DNA of 64,000 bases, taken from contig CAMBPO010000006.1 of assembly GCA_945869725.1 (NCBI GenBank), positions 1 to 64,000 of the forward strand. The letters are read 5' to 3'. Of this stretch, positions 8,413 through 18,634 are shown piece after piece. The stretch is from Klebsiella pneumoniae (GTDB lineage: Bacteria > Pseudomonadota > Gammaproteobacteria > Pseudomonadales > Pseudohongiellaceae). The notes beneath the pieces were generated by a model. That model saw nothing but the letters and a program-made list of their open reading frames with translations, was not told where the DNA came from and made no database searches. Every line of letters begins with the position of its first letter. The first letter of the stretch is position 1. Both the position numbers and the translations under genes were made by a program.

Positions 8413-10149
8413 ATGCTGACAATCAAAGAATCCCTCGAAAATACTGTCACTGACGCATTGGTAAAGGTTTGCGGCATAAAAGAAGCCAAAGGACAGGTCA
8501 TCTATGCATCTAGGCCGGAGTTTGGAGATTATCAAGCAAATGGAGTGATGGCAGTGGCACGGCAACTACGCCAGAATCCAAGGGATCTGGCAACAAAAGT
8601 TATCAATGCATTGAGCGGCAATAAACTGATTGCGCGTGCAGAGGTGGCCGGCCCAGGCTTTATCAATATCTTTCTGAGTGACGACCTGCTGGCAGCAAAA
8701 GCCAGCGCTTGCCTATCAGACCCCAGTGCACTGATTGTGCCAAGCCAGAATACACAAACCATTGTGGTCGACTATTCCAGCCCCAATCTTGCCAAAGAAA
8801 TGCACGTTGGTCATTTGCGGGGCACCATTATCGGAGACTCAATTGTCAGGATCCTGGACGCGCTGGGACACTGCGTCATACGACAGAATCACGTTGGCGA
8901 CTGGGGTACTCAGTTTGGCATGCTGATCGCCCACATGAACTCCTTGAGCAGTGCTGACAGGGCGCTCTCCAATAATCTGGCAGATCTGGAAGGCTTTTAC
9001 CGTGCAGCCAAACAACGCTTTGATACAGAAACAGGCTTTGCAGATCAGGCGCGCGCTTACGTTGTTAAACTTCAACAGGGTGATGCGGATTGTATGGCCG
9101 CTTGGCAACGCTTTATCGAGGAGTCCTTGCAGCACTGTGAAGAAGTCTACAACCTGCTATCCGTTGGATTAAAGCGCAATGATCTGCGGGCAGAAAGCTT
9201 CTATAACAAAGAGTTACCAACTATAGTTGAAGATCTTTATGACAAAGGTTTGCTTACCGAATCCGATGGTGCACAATGTGTTTTCCTGGACGAATTTAAA
9301 GGCAAAGATGGTAGTCCGTTACCTGTGATTATCCAGAAGAGTGATGGCGGATACCTGTATGCCAGCACCGATCTTGCTGCTATACGCTATCGCTCCGACA
9401 ACCTCGGAGCTGACCGGGTCCTGTACGTCGTTGATGCTCGGCAGAGCCTGCATTTTCAGCAGGTGTTTGCTGTTGCGAGAGCCGCCGGTTTTGTCCGACA
9501 GAACTGCAAACTGGAGCATATCGCCTACGGCACCATGATGGGCGAGGATGGCAAACCCTTCAAAACACGAAGTGGCGATATCGTTAAATTGCGCGAACTG
9601 CTTGCAGAAGCTGTCTCAAGGGCACAGGATCTGGTTACAGAAAAGAATCCGGATTTGTCCGATACGGAAAAAGCACTGATTGCCAACACCGTGGGAATAG
9701 CATCCGTGAAGTATTCGGATCTCTCCAAAAATCGCACCAGTGATTATGTTTTTGACTGGTCAAGTATGCTGTCATTTGAAGGTAACACAGCACCCTACCT
9801 GCTTTATGCGTACGCACGTATTCAAAGTGTGCTACGTCGTCTGGAGGAGGAATCCATCTATCCCGGCGACCATATTCAATTGCAGCAATCCGAGGAGCGT
9901 TCACTGGCTGTCAAAATTCTGCAATTTGCAGAACTCGTTCAACTACTTGGCGAAGACTGCTACCCAAATCAGCTGTGTTTGTACCTGTATGAGTTATCAG
10001 GCCTGTTCATGAAATTCTACGAGAGCTGCCCTATTCTTAAGTCTGAAGGTCAGGTCCGCACAAGCAGACTTGCACTAGCCAAACTCACTGCGGTGACACT
10101 CAAAAACGGTTTGAATCTTCTGGGGATAGAGCCGCTGCAACGTATGTAA
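8413..10149 (+). CDS. argS: Arginyl-tRNA synthetase
   Basis: Class I aminoacyl-tRNA synthetase charging tRNA-Arg. The 578-residue protein has the N-terminal Add1 tRNA-binding domain, then the HIGH-type signature in SSPNLAKEMHVGHLRG near residues 119-134, the VGDWGTQFGML segment, and a C-terminal alpha-helical anticodon-binding domain (YLLYAYARIQSVLRR). As in most ArgRS enzymes, a classical KMSKS is replaced, here by GKPFKTRSGD. GGAG lies just before the ATG. It is divergent from rluC and convergent with htpG. Confidence 0.98.
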   Translation: MLTIKESLENTVTDALVKVCGIKEAKGQVIYASRPEFGDYQANGVMAVARQLRQNPRDLATKVINALSGNKLIARAEVAGPGFINIFLSDDLLAAKASACLSDPSALIVPSQNTQTIVVDYSSPNLAKEMHVGHLRGTIIGDSIVRILDALGHCVIRQNHVGDWGTQFGMLIAHMNSLSSADRALSNNLADLEGFYRAAKQRFDTETGFADQARAYVVKLQQGDADCMAAWQRFIEESLQHCEEVYNLLSVGLKRNDLRAESFYNKELPTIVEDLYDKGLLTESDGAQCVFLDEFKGKDGSPLPVIIQKSDGGYLYASTDLAAIRYRSDNLGADRVLYVVDARQSLHFQQVFAVARAAGFVRQNCKLEHIAYGTMMGEDGKPFKTRSGDIVKLRELLAEAVSRAQDLVTEKNPDLSDTEKALIANTVGIASVKYSDLSKNRTSDYVFDWSSMLSFEGNTAPYLLYAYARIQSVLRRLEEESIYPGDHIQLQQSEERSLAVKILQFAELVQLLGEDCYPNQLCLYLYELSGLFMKFYESCPILKSEGQVRTSRLALAKLTAVTLKNGLNLLGIEPLQRM

Positions 10150-10158
10150 CAGCGGCTC
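10129..10158. terminator. Hairpin over the argS stop codon, between convergent genes
   Basis: GAGCCGCTG and CAGCGGCTC form a perfect 9-bp stem with a 12-base loop spanning the argS stop codon. No T-run follows on either strand, so it is not a classical intrinsic terminator. Its place between convergent argS and htpG suggests transcript 3'-end formation or protection. Confidence 0.45.
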
Positions 10159-10177
10159 AGTATGTAGCATGTGGATA

Positions 10178-12091
10178 TCAGTCACATAGCTCAAGCAGCA
10201 GTTTATTCAGCTGGCGGCTGAACCGTGCAGGATCTTCCAGCTCGTGACCTTCCGCCAGGCTTGCCTGATCAAATAACAAAGAGATCAAATCACCAAATCG
10301 ATCCTCATCCGGCTCATGCTCCAGTTTGTTGATCAGCGGATGTGCAGGATTGAGTTCAAAGACAGGCTTTGTCTCAGGGACACTTTGACCAGACGCCTGC
10401 ATGATTCGACGCATTTGCGCCCCCATATCATCCTCATCAAGCGCGAGACACGCGGGGGAATCAGTCAGGCGATGGCTGACACGCGCCTCTTTAATGCGCT
10501 CACCAAGACTGGCTTTAACGCGATCAAGCAACGGCTTCATTGCCTGCTCGCGCTTTTCCTGCTCAACCTTCTCCGCTTCGTCATCCAGACCACCAAGATC
10601 CAATTCTCCCCGGGTGATGTCCTGCAACGACTTGCCGTCGAATTCATTCAGATGACTCATCAGCCATTCATCAATACGATCGGACAACAACAACACTTCT
10701 ATACCTTTCTTGCGGAAAATTTCCAGATGCGGGCTATTGCGCGCGGTTTTTGCCGAATCAGCAATCAGGTAATAGATCTTGTTTTGTTCTGGCTGCATTC
10801 TTGAGACATAGTCTTCAAGGGCCTGATCCTGCCCTTGGCAGTTCTCGTGCGTACTGACAAACATCAATAACTTGGCTATGGTATCGCGATTGGAAAAATC
10901 CTCACCAGGGCCCTCTTTAAGTACCTGGCCAAACTCCGCCCAGAATTTTTTATACTTGTCTTTATCGTCTGCCTTTAACTTTCCAAGCATATCCAGCGCA
11001 CGTTTGGTTAATGCACTGCGCATGGAGTCAACAGCCGGGTCTTTTTGGAGAATTTCGCGCGAAACGTTCAAGGAGATATCGTTAGAATCAACAACTCCCT
11101 TGATAAAACGCAGATACAGGGGAAGAAACTGCTCCGCCTGATCCATGATAAAAACCCGTTGCACGTAGAGTTTCAGACCACGAACACCATCCCGGTTCCA
11201 CAAGTCAAAGGGAGCACGACCCGGAACAAACAGAAGACTGGTGTATTCAAGCTTGCCTTCAACCTTGTTGTGGCTCCAGTTAAGCGGTTGTTCATAGTCA
11301 TGAGAAATATGTTTATAGAACTCGATGTACTCATCTTCTTTGACGTCTGATCGGGGACGCGTCCAAAGCGCCTTGGCTGAGTTAACAGCCTCAAACTCTG
11401 GCGCAACAGCCGGCACATCCTCTTCTGTATCTGCTGAAAAATTCTGTTTGGGTAACAACACCGGTATGGCGATATGATCAGCATACTTTTTGACAATCTG
11501 TCGCAGCCGGAAAGCATCCGCAAACTCCAGACTTTCTGGCCTGAGCTTAAGAATGACAGTGGTTCCTCTGCTGATCTTTTCGACAGTTTCAACGGTGTAG
11601 TCTGATTCTCCCTGCGATATCCAATGCACTGCTTCTGCAGCATCCACACCGGCCTTCCGTGTCAGCACTTCCACCTCGGAGGCAACAATAAATGCCGAAT
11701 AAAAGCCGACACCGAACTGTCCAATCAACTGCGAATCTTTTTTCTGATCGCCACTGAGATTATTCAGAAATTGCGCCGTGCCTGAACGTGCGATAGTGCC
11801 CAGATTACTGATCACCTCGTCGCGGGACATGCCGATACCATTGTCGGAGATCGAGATGGTTCCGGCGTCCTTGTCAAAACTGATCAACACCTTGAGATCT
11901 GCGTCATTTTCAAATAGTTCCGGTTTTGAAAGGGACTCAAATCGTAGCTTATCAGCAGCATCAGATGCGTTTGAAATCAACTCACGCAGGAATACTTCCT
12001 TGTTGCTGTAAAGTGAATGAATCATCAGCTGCAGCAACTGCTTGGCCTCGGTTTCAAATCCTCTTGTTTCCCTTTTTATCTCTGTCGTCAT
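10178..12091 (-). CDS. htpG: Hsp90-family chaperone HtpG
   Basis: Cytosolic ATP-dependent chaperone that assists late folding of client proteins. The 637-residue length is typical. The N-terminal GHKL ATPase motifs are present: [25 protein letters not shown] and [11 protein letters not shown]. The middle domain contains the conserved catalytic-loop region [18 protein letters not shown], and the C-terminal dimerisation domain follows. It stands alone between argS and the TonB-type operon. No heat-shock promoter was identified with confidence upstream. Confidence 0.97.
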   Translation of the reverse strand: MTTEIKRETRGFETEAKQLLQLMIHSLYSNKEVFLRELISNASDAADKLRFESLSKPELFENDADLKVLISFDKDAGTISISDNGIGMSRDEVISNLGTIARSGTAQFLNNLSGDQKKDSQLIGQFGVGFYSAFIVASEVEVLTRKAGVDAAEAVHWISQGESDYTVETVEKISRGTTVILKLRPESLEFADAFRLRQIVKKYADHIAIPVLLPKQNFSADTEEDVPAVAPEFEAVNSAKALWTRPRSDVKEDEYIEFYKHISHDYEQPLNWSHNKVEGKLEYTSLLFVPGRAPFDLWNRDGVRGLKLYVQRVFIMDQAEQFLPLYLRFIKGVVDSNDISLNVSREILQKDPAVDSMRSALTKRALDMLGKLKADDKDKYKKFWAEFGQVLKEGPGEDFSNRDTIAKLLMFVSTHENCQGQDQALEDYVSRMQPEQNKIYYLIADSAKTARNSPHLEIFRKKGIEVLLLSDRIDEWLMSHLNEFDGKSLQDITRGELDLGGLDDEAEKVEQEKREQAMKPLLDRVKASLGERIKEARVSHRLTDSPACLALDEDDMGAQMRRIMQASGQSVPETKPVFELNPAHPLINKLEHEPDEDRFGDLISLLFDQASLAEGHELEDPARFSRQLNKLLLELCD

Positions 12092-12130
12092 ACAAGTAAC
12101 CCCTGCAAATTTATTCTGGCAATAGCATAA

Positions 12131-12160
12131 AAAAACCCGGTGAACCTTTCGGTTACCGGG
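12131..12160 (-). terminator. Intrinsic terminator of the TonB/ExbBD operon
   Basis: Read on the minus strand, CCCGGTAACC, a GAAA loop and GGTTCACCGGG (one bulged base) form a stable hairpin followed directly by a run of seven T. It lies 50 bases after the stop of the TPR gene and just before htpG, closing the operon. Confidence 0.85.
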
Positions 12161-12209
12161 CTTTTATGGGGACATACTCCAACTTTTTCAAGCCGGTAGC
12201 ATGAATACT

Positions 12210-13580
12210 CTATCGAGGACGGTAGTACGCAATCGATTCTTCTTTGCGTGTTTGCAAAGCCGCATGTCGATCTTTGGAGCTTTGAACAAATGTGACAAAC
12301 TGCGCAGCATTATTCTGACCAGCAGCTCGAGCACTTTCGGCAGCAGCCAACGCTTCATCAAAGCGATCCAACTCGACCAAAGCGCGTGCCAGAGACAGTT
12401 GAACTTCACCACGATTCTCCAGACCACCACGTTCAAGTGCTGTCTGCATCGCAGTTGCTGCATTGGCATAGTCACGATTCATCAGATACACATAGCCAAG
12501 ATAATCCCATGACTCACCGTCGTTAGCCAATTCAGTCAGGCGCTGAGCTGGCTCCAGAGCATCTACAAACTCACTTGCCATAATGTACATCTGAGTCAAT
12601 CGACGCAAATTGGCATCGTTTTCTTCGACAACCGCTTTTTCAATGCCGTCTTCGAGAACTTTGATACCACGTACGGGTGCATCAACGCCTGCCAAGGACT
12701 GAGCAAGATTCAGATAATCGCCTTCACTTGCAAAATATCCTTTCCTGTATGTCAACTCCAAGGTTTGAACTCTCTTGGCATCATCTTCCAGGTAGCCATA
12801 GATTGCTGCCAAATTTCGCCAGTCTGATGCTTCATCAAACAAACCGACCATTGTTCTAGTCACTTCAAGGGCGTTCTCGTAGTCTTCGAGTTCGATATAC
12901 ATCAAGTTGAGCAGACCGTAGATATTCTTGCCCAGTTCGCGACCCTCTGCACGCAACATGTCCATGTGACTGATCAAATGGGGTATTGCCTGCGGATAGT
13001 CTTGTTTGTTGTAGTACGCCAAGGCCAGGATCTGGAATACAGTCGCGTTTTCTTCAACAGAGAGCTCTCTCCACTGATTCAACGTAGCCACGGCTTCGTC
13101 ATAGCGCTCTTCTGAGGCATAGAGCTGCCCGAGCGATAACAGTGCTCGCAGACGGGCATCTTCCCTAAGATTCACAATTTCCAGAATCCTTTCAAAGGTC
13201 GCCATGGCATTAGGAATATCATCTGTTGCCAGATAATAGTTGGTGTAGAAATTTAACAACGTTGATTTCTCGAAATCGTTCAAGGTATCGTAACGTTCGT
13301 TTAGTTCATCCAACGCAGTCTTCGCAGATACAAGATCCGGCTGATCAGCGGGATCTTCAGGTGTCATCAGCGCTTGAATCTCCGCAATTGCACGGTACAC
13401 ACGATCACTCAATGTGTCAGAGCTGCGTGTCGGTGGCGGTTGCCGCTGACCCGACTCTTCACCTTGTGCAGCCTGCTGTGCGTGCACGGGCTCAGAAAAA
13501 GTCGCCTGAAGCACAACAGCAGACGCTGCCATCATACCTGCCATCACCAAACCTTTAAGTTTCGAATATGAAGTCGCCAT
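12210..13580 (-). CDS. Exported TPR-repeat protein of the TonB2/TtpC-type operon
   Basis: A 456-residue protein with a signal peptide (MATSYSKLKGLVMAGMMAASA... VHAQ, cleavage expected after AHAQ-like VHAQ near residue 35) and a long run of helical tetratricopeptide-like repeats from about residue 60 to 440 (for example segments with YDEAVATLNQW, YPQAIPHL, YENALEVTRTM and YANAATAMQTAL). It starts four bases after the tonB stop and is the last gene of the six-gene operon. TPR proteins occupy this position in related marine gammaproteobacterial TonB clusters. The role is unknown; a periplasmic scaffold for the transport complex is inferred. Confidence 0.85.
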   Translation of the reverse strand: MATSYSKLKGLVMAGMMAASAVVLQATFSEPVHAQQAAQGEESGQRQPPPTRSSDTLSDRVYRAIAEIQALMTPEDPADQPDLVSAKTALDELNERYDTLNDFEKSTLLNFYTNYYLATDDIPNAMATFERILEIVNLREDARLRALLSLGQLYASEERYDEAVATLNQWRELSVEENATVFQILALAYYNKQDYPQAIPHLISHMDMLRAEGRELGKNIYGLLNLMYIELEDYENALEVTRTMVGLFDEASDWRNLAAIYGYLEDDAKRVQTLELTYRKGYFASEGDYLNLAQSLAGVDAPVRGIKVLEDGIEKAVVEENDANLRRLTQMYIMASEFVDALEPAQRLTELANDGESWDYLGYVYLMNRDYANAATAMQTALERGGLENRGEVQLSLARALVELDRFDEALAAAESARAAGQNNAAQFVTFVQSSKDRHAALQTRKEESIAYYRPR

Positions 13581-13583
13581 TTA

Positions 13584-14198
13584 TCACTCCTCCAACTGGT
13601 AACGGAAAACGTACTGAACATTTGGAACTTCAACCGGTTGGCCATTCACCACACGGGGCTGGAATCGGAACCGTTCTGCAGCACGGACTGAAGACTGATC
13701 AAACATACCCGCTGGCTCAGCGTCTACCACAATAACATCACGTACACCGCCCGTTTCAGTCACAGTGAACGATACCTGAGCCCATCCTTCGATTCCACGC
13801 TGAGCAGCACGGGTTGGGTAGGTTGGTTGAATATTGACCAGCGGCAGCATTTCACCGTCAGTTGCACCCAGACCTGCAGCACCAATATCTAAATCAAGAT
13901 CGACATTCACAACATCACGACTGATATTCAGATTGCTATCACCGTCCATGTTGATATTACGATCCGGCGCTTCGGGCGGTGGCTGATCGATCTGCTCGAT
14001 TTCTTCAGGGCGCTCAACTTCGCGCACTACTTCCATCACGATCTCAGGCATGGTCGCGTCTACAATCCGTACAACATTCACCCGCTCTTCCATGTCGCCA
14101 CCAGTGGCAATCAACGCCTGCATGAAGTAGAACAGTGAGATAGTAACAGCAGCAGCCAAACCAAGCGAAATAACCCAACGAATTGCAACCATGGTCAA
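13584..14198 (-). CDS. tonB: TonB-family energy transducer
   Basis: Inner-membrane-anchored protein that transmits proton-motive force to outer-membrane receptors. The 204-residue product has an N-terminal membrane helix (~6-28), a short acidic, proline-poor periplasmic spacer (~35-110, with PPPEAPDRN) and a C-terminal TonB domain of about 85 residues including PTYPTRAAQRGIEGWAQVSFTV. The short spacer resembles TonB2-type proteins, which often need an extra partner to reach the receptor. The start overlaps the end of exbD by four bases (ATGA). Confidence 0.92.
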   Translation of the reverse strand: MTMVAIRWVISLGLAAAVTISLFYFMQALIATGGDMEERVNVVRIVDATMPEIVMEVVREVERPEEIEQIDQPPPEAPDRNINMDGDSNLNISRDVVNVDLDLDIGAAGLGATDGEMLPLVNIQPTYPTRAAQRGIEGWAQVSFTVTETGGVRDVIVVDAEPAGMFDQSSVRAAERFRFQPRVVNGQPVEVPNVQYVFRYQLEE

Positions 14199-14602
14199 TT
14201 CTCCGTTGAAATCGAGACAGCAGCGATATTTGCATCGCGAGCCGCCTGAAGAATAGTCATGACATGCTCGTTCTGCGCCGCACGATCACCCTGAATAACA
14301 ACTGACGCGTTCGGGGTTTCTGCAAGCCTTCTTTCAAAACGAGATCGTATAAAACGTGGATCAAGCTGTTCACCGTCTATCCAGATCTGACCATCATCAC
14401 TGATAGCAATAAGTATCAAATCCTTGGATCGGGCTTCCGCAGTCGATGCTTCCGGCTTGGATACATCAATACCGGCCTCTGTGACAAACACTGAGGTGAC
14501 GATAAAGAAGATCAGCAGGATGAAGACAACATCAAGCATTGGGGTCAGGTCGATCTCCCCAGCCATTTCGTCCTCGCGTTTCCTCATTAAACCTGTTTTC
14601 AT
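14195..14602 (-). CDS. exbD: Biopolymer transport protein ExbD
   Basis: Stator-type proton-channel subunit working with ExbB to energise TonB. The 135-residue protein has one N-terminal membrane helix with the hallmark EIDLTPMLDVVFILLIFFIV, whose aspartate is the proton-carrying residue by family knowledge, and a periplasmic C-terminal domain ending in AVSISTEN. AAGG precedes the ATG at 14602; an internal ATG (MRKRED) five codons on is an alternative start. It lies between exbB and tonB in the operon. Confidence 0.95.
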   Translation of the reverse strand: MKTGLMRKREDEMAGEIDLTPMLDVVFILLIFFIVTSVFVTEAGIDVSKPEASTAEARSKDLILIAISDDGQIWIDGEQLDPRFIRSRFERRLAETPNASVVIQGDRAAQNEHVMTILQAARDANIAAVSISTEN

Positions 14603-14634
14603 TATTTTGCCTTTTCGGAATCTGTAAAGTTGAC

Positions 14635-15156
14635 TTAGGCCATGTTGTCTTCAAGTAGCGCCAGATCACGGTCAACACGATGTCTGAGCCAGTTGTAGGC
14701 AAAAATGCCGGACAGAGCGCCTACCATGCCAGCCATGGTCGGAATGGTTGCCTTAGAGACACCACCTGCCATCGACTTCGCATCGCCACCACCCGTCAGC
14801 GCCATTACGAAGAACACCTCGATCATGCCTGTCACCGTACCCAACAGTCCGAGCAAAGGACACACCACTACCAGCGCCTCAATGATCGGAAGTGTCGACC
14901 TAAGATCCAGAGACACTTCAGAGATCATCATGTTACGTATCTGATGTGCGCGCCAGGAACGGGTCTCGGACCTGCCCGCCCACGCCGCAAGGGTCTGTTT
15001 AACCCTTTTGGAGTGAGTGGAGTGCAAGTACCAGATCCGCTCGAATATCAGTGACCATTTAACAAGCAGCAGTATTGCAATAACCCACAATACGTCTCCG
15101 CCCCTCGCCATAAAGTCTGTTATCGCTTCATATCCATCGAGCAGTGCAAAGTACAT
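14635..15156 (-). CDS. exbB: MotA/TolQ/ExbB proton channel protein (ExbB2 type)
   Basis: Short ExbB-family membrane protein of 173 residues with three expected membrane helices, at ~20-38, ~85-110 and ~130-155. The core motif PLLGLLGTVTGMIEVFFVMALTGGGD and the final helix segment ATIPTMAGMVGALSGIFAYNWL are typical of the proton channel. It is the compact ExbB without a periplasmic N-terminal domain; the larger TtpC-like paralogue lies just upstream. Both in one operon is the arrangement of Vibrio-type TonB2 systems. Confidence 0.92.
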   Translation of the reverse strand: MYFALLDGYEAITDFMARGGDVLWVIAILLLVKWSLIFERIWYLHSTHSKRVKQTLAAWAGRSETRSWRAHQIRNMMISEVSLDLRSTLPIIEALVVVCPLLGLLGTVTGMIEVFFVMALTGGGDAKSMAGGVSKATIPTMAGMVGALSGIFAYNWLRHRVDRDLALLEDNMA

Positions 15157-15165
15157 GCAACCCCC

Positions 15166-16560
15166 TTATGCCTTGCTCGAAGCGGCTTCGGATTTCTTGG
15201 CAATAATACCGGTAGCCTGTTCTTCCAGAATATGGATGATGTTGTCGCTTTTACTCTTGACCCATGCGTGCATGAGGATACAAGGAATCGCTACAACAAT
15301 ACCCAGTACGGTTGTCATCAAAGCCATGGAGATACCACCTGCCATGATTGTCGGGTCACCGGCACCATATACAGTGATCTGCTGGAACACTTGAATCATA
15401 CCGGTTACCGTTCCCAACAGACCCATCAGGGGGGCAATGGTGGAAATGATCTTGATGATTGTTAGCATGCGCTCCAGCGCAGGAGTTTCTTGAAGGATTG
15501 CCTCACCGAGTTTGAGCTCAAGAGTATCTGTATCCACATTTGGATTGGACTCAGCAACCAACAGTACACGACCCAGCGGGTTGTTCTTGTTTGCCTTGCC
15601 TGACTTGACCTGCGCACTCACCTTGGCCGATACCAGTGTCAGTACAAAAGAACGGAACAATCCAACCAGAATACCGATGATACCCAGACCGATAATCGCA
15701 AATCCGATTTCACCTGAGTTATCACGAACCTGCTCAGCTGCTGTCGGGAAGTTGATCAGGTTAGCCATCAAGCTGCCACCCAAGGCGCCTGTTGGGTCAA
15801 TACCCACTCTGAGAATACCTGATTGTGCGTTTTCCAGTGCTGCAGCACGACCCACAACATCAGCGTTGGGCTGGCGTGGCAATACTTGCAGGTGACCAAC
15901 CGTGCCGGTGTATGACAGATAGTCACCGTTAGCGATGGCGTTAAATGAACCAATACGAGTAATCGTGCGAGTCTCTTGTTCGCCGGATGGCAATCCCACG
16001 ATGCCTTCGTACTTGACAACACGACCTGATTCAACCAGCTCCTGCTGCATGTAGAACCAGAAACGCTCGATTTCATCTACTCGAACTTGCTCGGTATCGC
16101 TGGACACACGAGCGATAAAGTTGTCAAGGAACTCATCACGGCCTGGATATTGAGCACTGACTAGGGAGTTCTCAAAAACTCCGCGGAAGTCGCCCGCTAC
16201 ACCCTGAATGGTACCTAACAGCTCGTTGAGGTTAGCCCGAACCTCACGCAACTGAGCGCGACGCTCTGTCAACAGTTGACGGTTGGCGTCAAACACACCT
16301 TCCAGTCGAGCGTTCTCAGCCTCTTCTTGAGTAATAGCAGTGCGGGTCTCTTCCAAGATCTGCTGCTGCTGGTCTACCTGCTGCTGAAAACGCTGTTCGC
16401 GTTCACGGGCATCTTGAGACTCCAGTACTCGATTTTCTTCAACGTTACGGAGCAACTCGCCAAGATTGGCTGCTGGTTGCTGCGCAAAAGCCTGTGTTGA
16501 CACGGCAAGGAACAGCCCTGTAAAGGAAATGCCTGCTAATTTAATTATGTTTTTCTTCAC
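15166..16560 (-). CDS. TtpC-like ExbB paralogue with periplasmic N-terminal domain
   Basis: A 464-residue protein: signal peptide (residues 1-26, ending TQAFAQ), a periplasmic region with a Gln/Glu-rich coiled coil (~35-115), then an ExbB/TolQ channel domain with helices near 268-290, 355-385 and 400-425. The ExbB core motif STIAPLMGLLGTVTGMIQVF is visible. This architecture matches TtpC, an essential extra component of Vibrio TonB2 complexes. The start overlaps the DUF3450 gene by four bases. In Vibrio, TtpC is required for TonB2-dependent uptake; the same role is inferred here. Confidence 0.88.
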   Translation of the reverse strand: MKKNIIKLAGISFTGLFLAVSTQAFAQQPAANLGELLRNVEENRVLESQDAREREQRFQQQVDQQQQILEETRTAITQEEAENARLEGVFDANRQLLTERRAQLREVRANLNELLGTIQGVAGDFRGVFENSLVSAQYPGRDEFLDNFIARVSSDTEQVRVDEIERFWFYMQQELVESGRVVKYEGIVGLPSGEQETRTITRIGSFNAIANGDYLSYTGTVGHLQVLPRQPNADVVGRAAALENAQSGILRVGIDPTGALGGSLMANLINFPTAAEQVRDNSGEIGFAIIGLGIIGILVGLFRSFVLTLVSAKVSAQVKSGKANKNNPLGRVLLVAESNPNVDTDTLELKLGEAILQETPALERMLTIIKIISTIAPLMGLLGTVTGMIQVFQQITVYGAGDPTIMAGGISMALMTTVLGIVVAIPCILMHAWVKSKSDNIIHILEEQATGIIAKKSEAASSKA

Positions 16561-17348
16561 TGTGCTAACTCCGGCGCAACAATTGGTAGGTCAATGATTT
16601 CAGGTGCAACCATGCCGCTTGACACGTTGATTGCAGAACGGACAGCGTTTCGATATTCAGCCGCATCCAGTGTTACCCACTGACGTGCCTGAGCATCCCA
16701 AGCGCCGCTGAGGTTACGGTCTTTGGTCTGGAAGACTAATGAAACTCTACCGACACGCAGCACGTCTACATCACGCTCAACACCATCAATTGTCAGCGTT
16801 GTTGCGTAAGTTTCGTGTGTGCGGCCGTAGGCGTTTTCAGTCTGGAACAGCACCAGGATCTGACGGAAACGCTCAGATGTTGAAACATTAGGATTGTCGA
16901 TCGCGTCACGCACGAATTCAATGCGCGCTCTGCGAGCATCCAGGTGGAATGGCATGTCCAGTTCAATGAACTGCTCCACACCTGCAATCATTCGATTCAT
17001 CAGCAATGGCAACTCTTGTGTCACGTTTCGCACTTCAGCAACTGACTCAATAATGGTATTGAGTTCCTGCTCCTGAATTGCGACCTGACGACGCCAGTTG
17101 GCATTCAGCACCAACAACGCCTCAAGGTTATCACTTTCGAGTTTGAATTCTTCGAACAGGGAGCTTGCTGAGTTCGAGAGGCGGTTAATATTTGTTTGAG
17201 CCTGAGCTGATACCTCAGTGGTCTCGGCAACTACATTTTGTGCCCGGTCAAGATCGCTGGTATCAACGTCCTGAGCCTTGGCCGTTCCGATCACCAGCAG
17301 CGACGCGAGTGGAACCAGAACTTTAGAAAATATTCGACGGTTTTTCAT
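16557..17348 (-). CDS. DUF3450 family periplasmic protein, first gene of the TonB operon
   Basis: A 263-residue exported protein. The frame is open to 17477, but the ATG at 17348 is chosen because it has AGGATGG upstream and begins a clear signal peptide (MKNRRIFSKVLVPLASLLVIGTAKAQ). The mature protein starts with a long helical coiled-coil region (~35-110) followed by a mixed domain (SLVFQTKDRNLSGAWD). DUF3450 proteins are typically found next to TtpC/ExbB genes; no biochemical function is established. A periplasmic role in the transport complex is inferred from the overlap and operon position. Confidence 0.85.
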   Translation of the reverse strand: MKNRRIFSKVLVPLASLLVIGTAKAQDVDTSDLDRAQNVVAETTEVSAQAQTNINRLSNSASSLFEEFKLESDNLEALLVLNANWRRQVAIQEQELNTIIESVAEVRNVTQELPLLMNRMIAGVEQFIELDMPFHLDARRARIEFVRDAIDNPNVSTSERFRQILVLFQTENAYGRTHETYATTLTIDGVERDVDVLRVGRVSLVFQTKDRNLSGAWDAQARQWVTLDAAEYRNAVRSAINVSSGMVAPEIIDLPIVAPELAQ

Positions 17349-17761
17349 GTGCCATCCTGTTATTTTATTAAACACCCCGGCGCAACACCGGATGTGACAT
17401 CTTCGCTTCTTCTTTATTACCCATAACCTGCCAGTAACAGGAGCCGAACGATCTGACTGTCCGGAGGTAAATCCCAAAACAACAACAATCCTTCAGTGCT
17501 CTCAGCTTTGCACAAATCAAGCCATCAAGTTACTAATCAACACGAATCTAGCGTACGTGAGTTGATAGGTAACAAATGCGACCCGGATGAAGCGATTTGG
17601 CGTAAATTCAAGGCTCCCTGCCGAATTCTCGAGCCAAGACTAACACAGGATGTTTGAATTTTTGAACCTCCCGAAGGAGAATTTTTTCGCCGAACCCTTG
17701 CTCTATGCGGCCTTCGCACTGATGCAGGTCACGGGCGCGTGAAGCGCCCGCCACTGGTGCA
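17349..17761. promoter_or_regulatory. Leader of the TonB-type operon and trailer of sucD
   Basis: 413 bases without a gene. The part next to DUF3450 should hold the promoter of the six-gene operon, but I find no convincing -35/-10 pair and no Fur-box-like palindrome. Close to the sucD stop, 17732-17750 forms a perfect hairpin (CGGGCGC and GCGCCCG, 5-base loop) on the trailer of the suc operon. It lacks a T-run, so its action as a terminator is uncertain. Confidence 0.5.
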
Positions 17762-18634
17762 TCACCAACCAGTTACTTCCTTTAATGCCTTGCCTATATC
17801 TGCCAGGCTGCGAACGGTGCGCACACCTGCATCCTGAAGCGCTGCGAATTTCTCATCCGCAGTACCTTTTCCGCCTGAAATAATTGCGCCAGCATGACCC
17901 ATACGTTTGCCCGCTGGGGCAGTCACACCGGCTATGTAGGACACAACAGGCTTGGTGACATTGGCTTTGATATAGGCCGCGGCCTCTTCCTCAGCACTGC
18001 CACCAATTTCCCCGATCATGACAATCGCTTCTGTTTTAGGATCCGCTTCGAACAGCTTCAAAATATCAATAAAGTTTGAGCCAGGGATCGGATCGCCACC
18101 GATACCAACACAGGTAGACTGGCCAAAACCTGCATCTGTGGTTTGTTTGACAGCTTCATAAGTCAATGTGCCGGATCGGGAAACGATACCCACCTTACCG
18201 GGCAAATGAATATGACCCGGCATGATGCCAATTTTGCATTCGCCAGGCGTGATCACTCCCGGGCAGTTTGGTCCGATCAGACGCACTCCCAGTTCATCAC
18301 ACTTGACCTTGGCATCCAGCATATCCAGCGTTGGAATACCTTCCGTGATACAAACAATCAGCTTGATGCCGCCATTGGCAGCCTCAAGGATGGAATCCTT
18401 GCAAAAGGGTGCCGGCACGTAGATCACGCTGGCATGAGCGCCCGTGGCTTCGACCGCTTCACGCACGGTGTTGAACACTGGCAAACCCAAATGGGTCGTG
18501 CCACCTTTACCTGGTGTTACACCACCGACCATTTTAGTGCCGTAGGTTATCGCCTGCTCGGAATGGAATGTGCCCTGAGAGCCGGTAAAACCCTGGCAGA
18601 TCACTTTTGTGTCTTTGTTTATCAGAATACTCAT
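17762..18634 (-). CDS. sucD: Succinyl-CoA synthetase alpha subunit
   Basis: Subunit that binds CoA and carries the phosphohistidine of succinyl-CoA ligase, making ATP or GTP in the TCA cycle. The 290-residue protein shows the CoA-binding Rossmann region ([15 protein letters not shown]), the IGPNCPGVI motif and the phosphohistidine segment [12 protein letters not shown] near residue 246. Its ATG overlaps the sucC stop by one base (TAATG), implying coupled synthesis of the two subunits. It is the last gene of the sdh-suc block. Confidence 0.98.
   Translation of the reverse strand: MSILINKDTKVICQGFTGSQGTFHSEQAITYGTKMVGGVTPGKGGTTHLGLPVFNTVREAVEATGAHASVIYVPAPFCKDSILEAANGGIKLIVCITEGIPTLDMLDAKVKCDELGVRLIGPNCPGVITPGECKIGIMPGHIHLPGKVGIVSRSGTLTYEAVKQTTDAGFGQSTCVGIGGDPIPGSNFIDILKLFEADPKTEAIVMIGEIGGSAEEEAAAYIKANVTKPVVSYIAGVTAPAGKRMGHAGAIISGGKGTADEKFAALQDAGVRTVRSLADIGKALKEVTGW

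Noticed and set aside
17349..17761. Fur box upstream of the TonB-type operon
   Set aside because: I looked for the GATAATGAT-type palindrome expected for iron-regulated TonB genes and found none, so iron control is not claimed.
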